A stretch of 58,252 bases of DNA from Chloroflexota bacterium (GCA_022573285.1 JACZUF010000017.1:1-58252); one strand, 5' to 3'. Shown: positions 41,901-50,675, numbered from the stretch's first letter. Program-made: numbers and translations. The notes: a model not told the origin generated them from the sequence alone.

Positions 41901-44900
41901 GCCTGCCCAGAACCTCGGCGGCCACCATTGGCGATTCGCATACTTTGGACCAGGGGGTAGGCCGGACCGGGACATCGACGGCGACGGTGGGAGACGCCTT
42001 GGGGCTGGGCCTGCCCCGCACGTCGGCCGCCACTGTGGCCAGCGCGTCCCAGAGCGCCGTCGGCACCCTTAGGACCTCAACGGCCAATTTGGGAGACGCC
42101 TTGGGGTTGGGCCTGCCCCGTAGCACGGCGGGCACCCTGGCAGCCACGGCCCAGAGTGCTGTTGCCAACCCCAGGGTCTCGGAGTTCACGCTGGGGGATA
42201 CTTCCCAAAGCGCTGCTGGCTCTGTGAAAAGCTCGTCATTCAGTGTGGGAGACGCTCTCGTGAGAGGTGTTGGCTTACCCAGGTTCTCTTCCACCACCTT
42301 GGGTGACACTTCCGATCTCGGTCTCGGTTTCTTGAACAGCACGGCCGCCGCGCTGTCGCAGTCTATGTCATTCCTCATCAATGGGGTCGCCCCAACCCCC
42401 ACACCGGCGCCCACGCCGACGCCAGAGCCTACGCCCACACCGACGCCGACGCCCACACCGGCGCCGACGGCCACACCGGCGCCGACGCCCACACCGGCGC
42501 CAGAGCCCACGCCGGCGCCGACGGGGGGTGGTGGCGGGGGCGGCGTTGCATTCGTGCCTTCCGTGAATCTGACGACCAGCATTCTGGACGCGGACGATGC
42601 AGCCGGGGACCTGCTGGTGGAATTGGGGGAGTTGGACCCGTCGGCCGCCGCAAACGATCTGGTTGAGGCAGCCGCGATCGACACCTTCGCGACGTCTAGG
42701 GCGTTGGTGCTGGCCGCCAACATCAGCACCGAAATCATCGGCCGGATGATTGCTGCGGCCGCAGGAAACAGCCCTGGAACGGTTGCCACCCTGCTGGTGG
42801 AGGGGGCCAGGATCGACGCCGAGACCATCGGTAACGTGCTGGTCCAAGCGATCATGACTGACGCGTTGGCGACCAGCGAAGCCATAGTGAGGGCGGCCAA
42901 GCTCGACACCGGCGTGATACAGGCTGCGCTGGGGGCGGGAATCGCCGGCGCGCCCGGCGCTTTGGCGGCCTTGGGCGCCGTTATACCGGTCGAGTCCTTC
43001 GTCCCGGAGAACCCACCGTTGGAGGGAGTCGATCCGGCAACCGGCCAGGTCTGGGAGTCCGTCTCGACGCCCACTGCCATTGAGCAAATCCTGGCCAAGT
43101 TCCCTCGGCCAGAGGCCGACGCGCATGTGGAGGTGACGGAATTCCCTGCCCTGCCGGAAGGGGTGGCGCCCCTGCCACCCGGCGACATTGCCGATGCATA
43201 TATCGGTCTTTCGGGCGAGAACTTCAACGAGGATGATCTCATCACGACGCACGTCTCTTTCTTCGTGGAGAAGAGCTGGCTGCAGGACAACGACATCCAC
43301 CCATGGTCGGTCCGCTTCAATCGGTACGACGAGGAGAGGGGGGCATGGGTGCCCTTCGTCGCCAAGCGCGTCCGGGAGGATGAAGACCGGGTCACCTATA
43401 CCGCGACTCCATCCGGGTTCTCCCTTTGGGCCATCTCTGGACGTTCCGATTTGCCACCAATCCAATACCGGGTGGATGACCTGCGCATCGACCCTCCCCA
43501 GATTCGCGAAAGGCAAGAGGTCACGGTGGAGGCCAAGGTGATCAACCTGGGGGCGACCACCATCATCCATAACTTGACACTCTGGCTGAATGGCCGCGTC
43601 CAGGCCAGCAAAAGTGTGATAATCCCGCCGAAAACCACGCTGCCGGTGTCCTTCGTCTTCGAGCCCAGGGAAGGCGCTTACGAGGTGCGCCTCGACCGGT
43701 TGGTGGGGCGCCTACAGGTGGGACAAGCGCCCCCGCCGCCGACCAGCAGCACCCTGCTGGTATTGGGTACTAACAGTACGGACCGGACGGTCACCGTGGC
43801 TAACCCGGCCGAGGGCGCCCTCTTGGAATACAGCGTCACCACCGATCAGCCCTGGCTGACCGCCAACCCATCCCGGTTCAGCTTGAGTCCGGGGACGTTC
43901 CAGGCCGTCACCTTGTCGGTGGACCGCACCGGACTGCCGGCCGGTAACTACAGCGGCCAGGCGGTCATCGCCTTTACCGGGTTGATCTCAGGCCTATCAT
44001 CAATCACAGTCTCGATGGAGGTGTCGGAACTCGGCGTTCCGCCCGTCGTTAGCCCGACGTTGAACCTTGGACCCAATGGCACCAGCGGCACTACGATTGT
44101 GTCCAATCCGCTCTCGGGCAGTTCGTTGCTGTATACGATCACCAGCCATGTCCCGTGGCTGGCCATTGGATCCACCAGCTTCGTCCTGGCGCCGGGAGCC
44201 AGCCAGGCTGTCGTCGTGTCGGTAAACCGCCAAGAGCTGGAAGTTGGCTTCCACACCGGCCTGCTGACCATTGCCTACAGCGGGGCTATTTCGGGCAGTT
44301 CGGTTATCGCGGTTGAGTTGGAAGTGCCGCCGCCGCCGCCGCCGCCACTGATTCCTCCCATCGTCAGCCCGAGGCTGGACCTGGGGGCCGCCGGGACCGG
44401 TGGCATCATAACGGTATCGACACCGCCTAGTGGCGGCCCGCTGGAATACGCGATTACCACCGATCAACCCTGGCTCACCGCGACCCCGGCAAACTTTGTG
44501 TTGTCGTCGGGAGAAAGCCGGCCCATCACCCTTTCGGTGAACCGCGACCTTCTGGACGTTGGCCGCCATACGGCAGAGGTGACTATCACCTTCATCGGGA
44601 CCACCTCTGGTAGCTCTTTGATACCCGTCACCATAGAGAAGGTGGCGCTGCCCGTCACAACCGATCGGGGCGGCTTCGACTTCGACTTCGATACTTGGGC
44701 CTTGGTTCTCATCGGGTTCGGGGGCGCCGCCCTGCTGTGGATCGTTGTATCGCAGGCCGCACGCCGACAACCGCGGGTCGCAATGGGACCGGTCCGCCGG
44801 CGAGCGGCCGGAGTCGCATTGGGGACCGGGGTCCGGGTGGCCGCCAGAACGGCGGGGGTGACGTACCACGGGTTGGGCACCGCCTTGACCACGCTCGTTG

Positions 44901-45634
44901 CTCTGGCGGCCGGAACCGTAATGGTTACATACCAGGGGTTCCGTCTGCCTCTGTGGGCCGCTGCCCGACTCACCGCCAGAGGGGCGGCGGCGGCTCCCTA
45001 CCGGGCCGTCGCTATAGCCCTGGCGGTGCCAGTATGGCTGGTGTTCCTAGCAGCTAGGGCTACATGGCGGGTCGTCGGGCTACTCTTCAGCATTCTGCCT
45101 GGACGGGCAGGAAGTATGGCCGGTGCGGCGGCGGCTCCTTACCGGATTCTCGTTATAGCCGTGTCGGCGCCTGTATGGCTGCCGTTCCTAGCAGCTAGGG
45201 CTGCTTGGCGGGTCGTCGGGCAATTCTTCGGCATTATGCCTGGACGGCTAGGGAGTAGGACCGGTGCGGCGGCGGCTCCTTACCGGATTCTCGTTATAGC
45301 CGTGTCGGCGCCTGTATGGCTGCCGTTCCTAGCAACTAGGGCTGCTTGGCGGGTCGTTGGGCTATTCTTCAGCATTATTCCTGAACGGCTAGGGAGTAGG
45401 GCCGGTGCGACAGCTCTCGTATATAGACTGAGCCTGATGATATTCGTGGCCATGGTCGTGATTGTGCTGCTAAAAGCCGTTGGGGTCGGAGTAGGATTCA
45501 ACTTAACGGTGACCATTGTCATAGGGATCGGGTCATTTGGTGTATTCTTCTTCAGTCTAGTTCGAGGGACAAGAAGTGGTAATATTCGGAGGGCGGAGCG
45601 CGCCGCTGAAGCATTAGACCAAGACAGAGCCTAA
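38942..45634 (+). CDS. Giant repeat-containing surface protein with BACON domains and membrane C-terminus
   Basis: A 2230-residue protein. Order: basic start and signal segment (residues about 12-40, ending A-H-A); an N-terminal beta domain (to about 240) with G-W-E-P-I, S-Y-S-W-D-L and A-Y-R-G-V-D; about fifty 17-residue repeats (about 250-1140; consensus L-P-R-T-S-A-A-T-V-G-D); a P-T-P-T linker (about 1150-1198); a helical A-x-x-L-V-E-A-A region; a PGF-pre-PGF-like domain (F-F-V-E-K-S-W-L, G-F-S-L-W-A-I); a CARDB-like domain; three BACON-like domains, each with P-W-L and G-x-Y/H-x-G; a transmembrane helix (about 1917-1937); then a basic region with three copies of A-P-Y-R-x-L-V-I-A and more hydrophobic helices. 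It is probably anchored with the repeats outside. Role is unknown; adhesion or cell-envelope structure is plausible. Confidence 0.8.
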   Translation: MREVTLPRLPRLPMWAWVLLYAVALLLAASSFFAQVRVAHAGAPTFVSRATAAAATTSLAINVPAGIADDDVMVAHIFVEGAATIGTPIGWEPINSASSTTVIKSAIFFKVAATESGSYSWDLSPSSEAVGAISAYRGVDTTSPVDVSDVQANASATFVTAPSITTTVAETMLVGFFGIAKGTAFDSDTGMTERYDLQTLGGDATIEGADATQATADATGTKVASGGTGPKKVSIGHLIALAPAAIVNNTRTVSSTVNLGSTALLGVGFPRSTTVTVASTATVGFPRTSTATAGDSFGIAGVFNRTSTGNVASTSQNAAVLGRKSTATLNDLAGLALPRTSAATLGDTFQTAAAFGRTSTATVASTSQDATVLGRASTATVDAPALLGLPRISTATAGDAFGLGLPRTSAVTVVATSQSAAAFGRTSTATASDALGLGLPRTSAATLAATSQSALVFPRSSAATLGSPSQSAAAFGRTSTATASDALGLGLAPTSTATVGDTLGLGLPRTSALTLGDSAQNAITLIRSLSATVGEIIGLGLAPTSTATLGDALGLGLPRASSVTLGDSEDKAVTFTRSSVATLGNPSQSAVEFLRTSTATLGDASRVGLPRTSAATLADGFQRALEFLRTSTATVGDALGLGLSVTSAITVRDSRTLSLGTIFETVTSTANLGDAFGLGLPRTSAATLGSTFQSAITFLRSSTASVSDAFGLGLPRTSAATVASTFQSAAGSPRTSTATVGDAFGLGLPRTSAATVGDTFQTIAGSPRTSTATVEDALGLGLPRTSAATVGDTFQTIAGSPRTSTATVGDALGLGLPRSSAATVASASQSAVGTLRTSTANLGDDLGLGLPRTSAATLAGTSQSAVGTLRTSTATVGDALGLGLPRTSAATIGDSHTLDQGIGRTGTSTATVGDALGLGLPRSSAATVASASQSAVGTLRTSTATVGDDLGLGLPRTSAATLAGTSQSAVGTLRTSTATVGDALGLGLPRTSAATIGDSHTLDQGVGRTGTSTATVGDALGLGLPRTSAATVASASQSAVGTLRTSTANLGDALGLGLPRSTAGTLAATAQSAVANPRVSEFTLGDTSQSAAGSVKSSSFSVGDALVRGVGLPRFSSTTLGDTSDLGLGFLNSTAAALSQSMSFLINGVAPTPTPAPTPTPEPTPTPTPTPTPAPTATPAPTPTPAPEPTPAPTGGGGGGGVAFVPSVNLTTSILDADDAAGDLLVELGELDPSAAANDLVEAAAIDTFATSRALVLAANISTEIIGRMIAAAAGNSPGTVATLLVEGARIDAETIGNVLVQAIMTDALATSEAIVRAAKLDTGVIQAALGAGIAGAPGALAALGAVIPVESFVPENPPLEGVDPATGQVWESVSTPTAIEQILAKFPRPEADAHVEVTEFPALPEGVAPLPPGDIADAYIGLSGENFNEDDLITTHVSFFVEKSWLQDNDIHPWSVRFNRYDEERGAWVPFVAKRVREDEDRVTYTATPSGFSLWAISGRSDLPPIQYRVDDLRIDPPQIRERQEVTVEAKVINLGATTIIHNLTLWLNGRVQASKSVIIPPKTTLPVSFVFEPREGAYEVRLDRLVGRLQVGQAPPPPTSSTLLVLGTNSTDRTVTVANPAEGALLEYSVTTDQPWLTANPSRFSLSPGTFQAVTLSVDRTGLPAGNYSGQAVIAFTGLISGLSSITVSMEVSELGVPPVVSPTLNLGPNGTSGTTIVSNPLSGSSLLYTITSHVPWLAIGSTSFVLAPGASQAVVVSVNRQELEVGFHTGLLTIAYSGAISGSSVIAVELEVPPPPPPPLIPPIVSPRLDLGAAGTGGIITVSTPPSGGPLEYAITTDQPWLTATPANFVLSSGESRPITLSVNRDLLDVGRHTAEVTITFIGTTSGSSLIPVTIEKVALPVTTDRGGFDFDFDTWALVLIGFGGAALLWIVVSQAARRQPRVAMGPVRRRAAGVALGTGVRVAARTAGVTYHGLGTALTTLVALAAGTVMVTYQGFRLPLWAAARLTARGAAAAPYRAVAIALAVPVWLVFLAARATWRVVGLLFSILPGRAGSMAGAAAAPYRILVIAVSAPVWLPFLAARAAWRVVGQFFGIMPGRLGSRTGAAAAPYRILVIAVSAPVWLPFLATRAAWRVVGLFFSIIPERLGSRAGATALVYRLSLMIFVAMVVIVLLKAVGVGVGFNLTVTIVIGIGSFGVFFFSLVRGTRSGNIRRAERAAEALDQDRA
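39700..42340 (+). repeat. 51-bp coding repeat array with a 312-bp higher-order repeat
   Basis: The array encodes about fifty tandem 17-residue units, often alternating as 34-residue pairs. Within it a 312-bp unit is repeated with few changes: cognate sites start at 41391, 41703 and 42015 (CCCGCTCTTCGGCC or close). The unit includes an odd 19-residue variant, G-D-S-H-T-L-D-Q-G. The high nucleotide identity between these copies points to recent expansion. Confidence 0.85.
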
Positions 45635-45658
45635 AAGGATGTCGAGCTTAGGAGCCAG

Positions 45659-46648
45659 ATGGACGATATTCAGGGATCTGTGGAAGCTGATTTGCCTCAG
45701 ATCATCGCAATCAGTAGCGGAAAAGGAGGGGTTGGTAAAACTCTTCTCTCCGTGAACCTGGCACGTACGCTGTCCTGGTCGGACAAGCGTATTCTTCTTG
45801 TCGACTTGGATCTGTATAACCGGGGATCGACCACGCTAATTGCGGACTCGCCGATTATTGACCAACTCACCGTTGCGGGTATGTTGGAGTCGGTGCAGGA
45901 CAAGAGTAACACCAGGCTCAGGAATGAAATTTCAGAAAAGGAGATTGTCGATGTAACAGACGATTCGGGTAATCCGATCCCTCTATACCTTGTTCCCAGC
46001 ACAACTACCAATACGATCGTACGTTGGGATCAATACTCATACGACTTATCCCGACTCCAGAAATTCATGCTTAGGGCTGTTCGAGAACTCAACAAAAAAT
46101 ACAATCTTGATTGCGTCGTGTTTGATTGTAGACCCGGTCCAGAGCCCTTGTTCCTCGCAGCCGCTGGAATCGCAACCGATATTATTTTGGTAACCGAGGC
46201 CGATATTATCACTCTTAATGGCAATATCAACCTATATCGGTACTTGGCAGACACATACCGAAACAATTCTGAAGTGTTGCGCAATGTTCGGTTTGTTATA
46301 AACAGAATCCCCAAGGGACAGGACATCGCCCATATTGAGCGTCGTTACATGAGGCGGCTGGTCGACCTATTTAAGACCCGTCCGAACCTCGCATCTATCC
46401 CGTTCGACGATGCCATATTTCAATCATTCGGCCAGCATCGGTTCGCGGTCGACCAACTCCCAAATTCACCGTTTTCCAAACATATCGCTTGCATCTCCGT
46501 GGAGCTCTTTTCAAGTAACCACGATGAATTGCTGAGTGATCGGTGCCGAAATATGGCATCGACTGTGAACGAACCATGGTTCAGCGCGGGCAAAAGAGCT
46601 CTGGTTGAAGCTTTCGAATCATTGATGAAGACCCGAAACGAACGTTAG
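45659..46648 (+). CDS. MinD/ParA-family P-loop ATPase
   Basis: A 329-residue ATPase with the deviant Walker A S-S-G-K-G-G-V-G-K-T (residues about 19-28), switch I region L-L-V-D-L-D-L and Walker B-like C-V-V-F-D-C-R-P-G. Members of the family sit on membranes or DNA and place or activate partners; the MinD/CpsD/BcsQ branches control division sites, capsule or cellulose export. The gene is 24 bases after the giant protein gene with TTAGGAG before its ATG, so the two are probably cotranscribed and may act together. Base use is clearly AT-richer than neighbours, which suggests acquisition by transfer. Confidence 0.85.
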   Translation: MDDIQGSVEADLPQIIAISSGKGGVGKTLLSVNLARTLSWSDKRILLVDLDLYNRGSTTLIADSPIIDQLTVAGMLESVQDKSNTRLRNEISEKEIVDVTDDSGNPIPLYLVPSTTTNTIVRWDQYSYDLSRLQKFMLRAVRELNKKYNLDCVVFDCRPGPEPLFLAAAGIATDIILVTEADIITLNGNINLYRYLADTYRNNSEVLRNVRFVINRIPKGQDIAHIERRYMRRLVDLFKTRPNLASIPFDDAIFQSFGQHRFAVDQLPNSPFSKHIACISVELFSSNHDELLSDRCRNMASTVNEPWFSAGKRALVEAFESLMKTRNER

Positions 46649-46846
46649 CCCGTTTCTCTTGGCCACTCAGGCCTCGGGCAGAATGTGGTGGTCGACCGGC
46701 GAACACAGTCGACCTCGGGCATCCGTAGTAACGTGGACGGGGTGCCCGGCTGCGGTAGATCGGGGCAATCAGTTCGTGCTTGCCCAGCCGTAGCAGCGGG
46801 AAATGTCGGCCGGCTACCCCAATTTTGATAGGGCACGGTGTTAGTG

Positions 46847-47491
46847 ATGAGTTCTGCGACTCATGACGAGACTCAAGACGCACCTCGCGGCGAGGCCGTT
46901 GAACCAAGCGGTCCAAGAGTACCCCTGAGCTGGCTGCTGTTGTTTGTGGCCATGGCGGCCATTGTCGCTTTCTTGATCCTCTCTCTCGTGATTGGCCTGG
47001 ACGTCTCCAACCGGGTAGAAGACATTGAAGAACGGATTCCAATATTGGCGTCCGATGATTCCCAGATGGTAAACGCCCTACTTGAGCTACGCGTCCTCAC
47101 CTACTGGCTGGCTTACCCCACCACCCAGCCGATAGTTCTGGAGCCGCCCAGCGGGATCGGTAATTCCCAGGGTGTGCTCCGGTTGGCTGATGATGGGCTA
47201 AGCGGCATACTCATGGTGGCCGCCTTGCAGGAACTGCCACCCGATTCTATCTATCAGGTCTGGCTGATTGGCGAGGGACAGCCGGTGCGGGCAGCCCAGT
47301 TGAAAGTGGATCCCAGCGGCTGGGGAGCCACGACCATTTATCTTGAAGTGCCGATTGGCGGGTTCGACGCTGTGGAAGTCACAGTGGAAAGAGTAGACGG
47401 GCTAGGCCCGGTACCGGGCCCGAAGGTCCTGGAAGCCGAGATTGTTGCCCAGGAAGATTCCGGCGAAGACTCCGGGCAAGCCTCCGGGTAG
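46847..47491 (+). CDS. Membrane-anchored RskA-like (anti-sigma-K C-terminal domain) protein
   Basis: A 214-residue protein: acidic cytoplasmic start, one transmembrane helix (about residues 26-48, L-S-W-L-L-L-F-V-A-M-A-A-I-V-A-F), a short coiled segment, then an extracytoplasmic domain with L-Q-E-L-P-P-D-S-I-Y-Q-V-W-L-I-G-E-G, typical of the RskA C-terminal domain of anti-sigma factors. The N-terminal sigma-binding zinc motif is absent and no sigma factor gene is adjacent, so a true anti-sigma role is unlikely. The ATG at 46847 is preferred over GTG at 46838. Confidence 0.65.
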   Translation: MSSATHDETQDAPRGEAVEPSGPRVPLSWLLLFVAMAAIVAFLILSLVIGLDVSNRVEDIEERIPILASDDSQMVNALLELRVLTYWLAYPTTQPIVLEPPSGIGNSQGVLRLADDGLSGILMVAALQELPPDSIYQVWLIGEGQPVRAAQLKVDPSGWGATTIYLEVPIGGFDAVEVTVERVDGLGPVPGPKVLEAEIVAQEDSGEDSGQASG

Positions 47492-47578
47492 AGCAGCTTC
47501 ACCGGAGTACGAGAGCAACGCCGATCGCAGTACCACGCCGGTCCTCGTCTGCCCATTCTCCATGTATCCGCGGCGGAG

Positions 47579-49528
47579 CTACGTCAGGAACCGGTTGAAC
47601 CAGCCCAGCGTGCGCGCCAGGTACTCCTCTCGCATCTTGGGATGCCCCATCCGGGGAAACAGGTGGGAGCAGCCGGGGAACCGGACAAACTCCACCTCTT
47701 TGCCCAGCCGTTTCAGCGCCGTGAAGTATTCCTCGCTCTGACCTATGGGGCAACGGGCGTCCGCGTCACCGTGCAGCAGCAGCACCGGCGTGTCCACCTT
47801 GGCGGCATAGGAGATGGGCGAACGTTCCAGCATCTTTTCCGCCGCATCGGTGAGGGGACCGCCCCACTGGGCCTCGCCAAAGCTGATCCCGATGTCGGAA
47901 GTGCCGTACATGCTGTGCAGGTTGATGCAGGGCGCTCCGACCACAGCAGCCTTGAAGCGGCTGGTGTGTCCCACCGCCCAACTGGTCATATATCCTCCGT
48001 AGCTGTAGCCGTGGACACCCAACCTCCCGGGGTCCACGTAGGGGCGCCGGCAAAGTTCGTCGACCGCCGCCATCAAGTCCTCGTAGTCCTCGCCGCCCCA
48101 GTCGCCGAGCACCGACATCATGAAGTCCGCGCCGTAGGTGGATGAACCCCGGGGGTTAACCGCCAAGACCAGATATCCCGCCGTGGCCAGGACCTGTTGG
48201 GCCGGGACGAAAGAGTCGTAAAAAGCCCCGTTGGGACCGCCGTGTATGTCCAGCACCAACGGGTAGGTCAATTCAGCGTCAAACTCAGGCGGGAAGAACA
48301 ACCGGCACTCGATCTCGAACCCGGCCCGTTCAATAGAAAATTTCTCCAGCCGCGCCGCCGGACGCTCCTTCAAATATGCGCGGTTGTGGTCTGACAACTG
48401 CTTGGACCGGCCCGTGGTCAGGTCGATCTGGAAGAGGTCACCGGGCGATCCGGCGAATGAAGCCGCCGCCACTGCCTGGGCTGCTCCTTGGTCGAAAGAC
48501 AATCCGGTGGCAAGACAGGAGCCTCCCCAGATGCTCTCGCTTGGCCCTCCCGCGGAGGGAGTCTGAAAAAGGAACGACTCTCCTTTTCGCTCCCCCAGAT
48601 ATATTATCCGGCCGTCGTCCGTCCAGCGCAGCGTGGCCGGGCGCATCACCGGCGGGAACCCCAGATAGGGCTTGATCGTGTCGTCGGTCAGCCTCCGGGG
48701 TTCTTTCCCGTCCTCCAAGACGTACAGCCACCCCTGCCATAGCACCATTCCTTCTGGGGCGTCCGACCCCACAACCGCCACCTGCCGCCCGTCCGGCGAC
48801 CAGGTCAGGGCCCCAACGCTGAAGAGCCCATCAGAAAGTAACCTGGGCTCTCCTCCGGACGCCGCTACCGCGTACACCTCGCTCAGGGCCAGAAAATCCC
48901 GGTCGTCGCGGCGGCCCGACATAAAGGCGATCTGGGAACCGTCGGGAGACCAGACCGGGGCGGTGTCGTCCCAATCGCCGTCGGTGATCTGGCGGGTCTC
49001 TCCGCTTTCCAGGTCCAACACGGACAGGTGAAAGTGGGCGTCGCCCCGCCAGCCAAGGGTGTCGTAGCGGTAGCGCACCCGCCGCACCACCGTAACCTGC
49101 GGCACACCTTCCGGCCCTGCCGGAGCGTCGCCATCCTTCGGGTCGACATCGGCGCAAACCGCCAATCGTTTCCCATCGGGCGACCAGGCGTAATCGAACA
49201 CGCCTTTGGCCGCTTGGGTCAACTGCCGCGCCTCTCCACCGTCCGCCGCCATGACCCAGACCTGAGCGGGGCCGCCGTCGTCCGAACGCAGGAACGCCAA
49301 CTGAAGGCCGTCTGGGGAGAACTTGGGCGCCGAGTCCTTCTCCCCTCGGGTGAACTCTTTGCACAACCCCGTCCCCAGTTCCATCACCATTATTCGGGAG
49401 CGGCTTTCCAGTCTCTCGTCGTCAACCCAGCCCAGGGTGTAGGCCAGCGACGTACCATCCGGGGACAGGGCCGGGTCCACGGCCGTTTTGATGTGGTAAA
49501 CCAGGTCGGGTGTGATCGGGTTAGTCAT
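47579..49528 (-). CDS. S9 family serine peptidase (acylaminoacyl/prolyl oligopeptidase type)
   Basis: A 649-residue peptidase. The N-terminal 390 residues form a beta-propeller with repeated PD40-type S-P-D-G units (D-P-A-L-S-P-D-G, P-K-F-S-P-D-G, Y-A-W-S-P-D-G, P-V-W-S-P-D-G and others). The C-terminal alpha/beta-hydrolase domain has the triad Ser509 in G-Y-S-Y-G-G-Y, Asp588 in H-G-D-A-D-A-R-C-P and His622 in G-C-S-H. There is no signal peptide, so it is probably cytoplasmic and digests short peptides. ATG 49528 follows AAGGTG; the frame upstream overlaps the divergent gene and is not supported. Confidence 0.92.
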   Translation of the reverse strand: MTNPITPDLVYHIKTAVDPALSPDGTSLAYTLGWVDDERLESRSRIMVMELGTGLCKEFTRGEKDSAPKFSPDGLQLAFLRSDDGGPAQVWVMAADGGEARQLTQAAKGVFDYAWSPDGKRLAVCADVDPKDGDAPAGPEGVPQVTVVRRVRYRYDTLGWRGDAHFHLSVLDLESGETRQITDGDWDDTAPVWSPDGSQIAFMSGRRDDRDFLALSEVYAVAASGGEPRLLSDGLFSVGALTWSPDGRQVAVVGSDAPEGMVLWQGWLYVLEDGKEPRRLTDDTIKPYLGFPPVMRPATLRWTDDGRIIYLGERKGESFLFQTPSAGGPSESIWGGSCLATGLSFDQGAAQAVAAASFAGSPGDLFQIDLTTGRSKQLSDHNRAYLKERPAARLEKFSIERAGFEIECRLFFPPEFDAELTYPLVLDIHGGPNGAFYDSFVPAQQVLATAGYLVLAVNPRGSSTYGADFMMSVLGDWGGEDYEDLMAAVDELCRRPYVDPGRLGVHGYSYGGYMTSWAVGHTSRFKAAVVGAPCINLHSMYGTSDIGISFGEAQWGGPLTDAAEKMLERSPISYAAKVDTPVLLLHGDADARCPIGQSEEYFTALKRLGKEVEFVRFPGCSHLFPRMGHPKMREEYLARTLGWFNRFLT

Positions 49529-49687
49529 GGCGCACCTTGGGCGAGGCTGGTCCGGAAACGTGACCGATTCTATCACAGGTGCGGCACGGTGGCGGCCGCC
49601 GGGCCCGGATATATAATGGCCCTGCTTTTTCGACGCGAGCCCGTACCGGTGATGATGAACGGGAAAGCGAGACAGGAGGTTTGCCCC

Positions 49688-50590
49688 ATGCAGCGTGATC
49701 TGATCGGTTACGGGAAGAACGTTCCCCAGATAGAGTGGCCCGGCGGAGCGCGGATCGCCGTGTCTTTGGTGGTCAACTACGAGGAGGGCGCGGAATATTC
49801 GACACTGGACGGCGATCCCCATCACGAGACCAACAGCGAAGTCCCGTCGCCCGTTCCGCCCCAGGACCGCGACCTGAACAACGAATCGTTCTTCGAGTAC
49901 GGCAGCCGGGTGGGCGTCTGGCGGCTGTTGGACATGTTCCAGCGTCACGGGGTCAAGTCCACGTTCTTCTCCTGCGCCCTGGCCCTGGAACGCAACCCGG
50001 AGGCCGCCCGGGAGATCACCGCCCAGGGTCATGAGGTCTGCGGCCATGGGTACCGGTGGGAGGAATACCACCTGAAAGACATCGACGCCGAGCGGGAGGC
50101 CATCGCCAAGACCGTGGCCTCCCTGGAGCGCACTACCGGAGAGCGCCCGGTGGGTTGGTTCACCCGCTACGGACCCAGCCTAAACACCAGAGACCTGGTG
50201 GTCGACGAAGGGGGATTCATCTATGACAGCGCAGGCATGAACGACGACCTGCCCTACTACGTCGAGGCGAGGGGCAAACCCTGGTTGGTCGTCCCTTACA
50301 GCATGGAGACCAACGACGCCCGGTTCTGGCGCGGCGGACTGGTCAGCATCAGCGGCTTCTACGAGTACCTGCAGGAGACCTTCGATTGCCTGTATGAGGA
50401 AGGAGCAGACCGCCCAAAGATGATGTCGGTGGGTCTGCACTGCCGCATCGCCGGCCGCCCCGCCCGTTCCAGGGCCGTTGAGCGTTTCCTGAGCTACACC
50501 AAGGATTTTCCCGACGTTTGGTTCGCCCGCCGCGATGAGATTGCCCGCTGGTGGCTGGAGCACTATCCTCCGGGCACGCTTCAGGCTTAG
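49688..50590 (+). CDS. Polysaccharide deacetylase family protein (allantoinase PuuE-like)
   Basis: A 300-residue NodB-fold protein. It begins I-G-Y-G-K-N-V-P-x-I-E-W-P-G-G-A-R-I-A-V-S-L-V-V-N-Y-E-E-G, the start seen in PuuE-type cofactor-free allantoinases and related peptidoglycan deacetylases. E-V-C-G-H-G-Y and R-W-E-E-Y-H follow, with T-G-E-R-P-V-G-W-F later. N-Y-E-E replaces the metal-binding D-D of classic deacetylases, as in PuuE. Members act on allantoin or amidated compounds. AGGAGG precedes the ATG by 8 bases. It is divergent from the S9 peptidase gene. Confidence 0.82.
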   Translation: MQRDLIGYGKNVPQIEWPGGARIAVSLVVNYEEGAEYSTLDGDPHHETNSEVPSPVPPQDRDLNNESFFEYGSRVGVWRLLDMFQRHGVKSTFFSCALALERNPEAAREITAQGHEVCGHGYRWEEYHLKDIDAEREAIAKTVASLERTTGERPVGWFTRYGPSLNTRDLVVDEGGFIYDSAGMNDDLPYYVEARGKPWLVVPYSMETNDARFWRGGLVSISGFYEYLQETFDCLYEEGADRPKMMSVGLHCRIAGRPARSRAVERFLSYTKDFPDVWFARRDEIARWWLEHYPPGTLQA

Positions 50591-50675
50591 CACGAAAGAC
50601 CGACGGCCTGACCAATACACAGACGCCTCACAAATACCCTCAGGTACGAGGCTCCCAAGCTACGGCCTTGATTTC

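Noticed and set aside
39577..43395. Two very long open frames (679 and 585 codons) on the minus strand across the repeat array
   Set aside because: They mirror the repeat codons of the plus-strand gene. The products are repetitive, lack ribosome binding sites and family features, and the plus frame has signal peptide, linker and known domains.
46649..46846. Minus-strand frame of 153 codons overlapping the RskA-like gene
   Set aside because: The product is Arg/Pro-rich with no family features; it is the shadow of the plus-strand gene plus intergenic sequence.
49028..49687. N-terminal extension of the allantoinase-like protein, and the matching extension of the S9 peptidase to 50071
   Set aside because: The two extensions overlap each other's genes in antisense and lack family similarity; good ribosome binding sites support ATG at 49688 and 49528.
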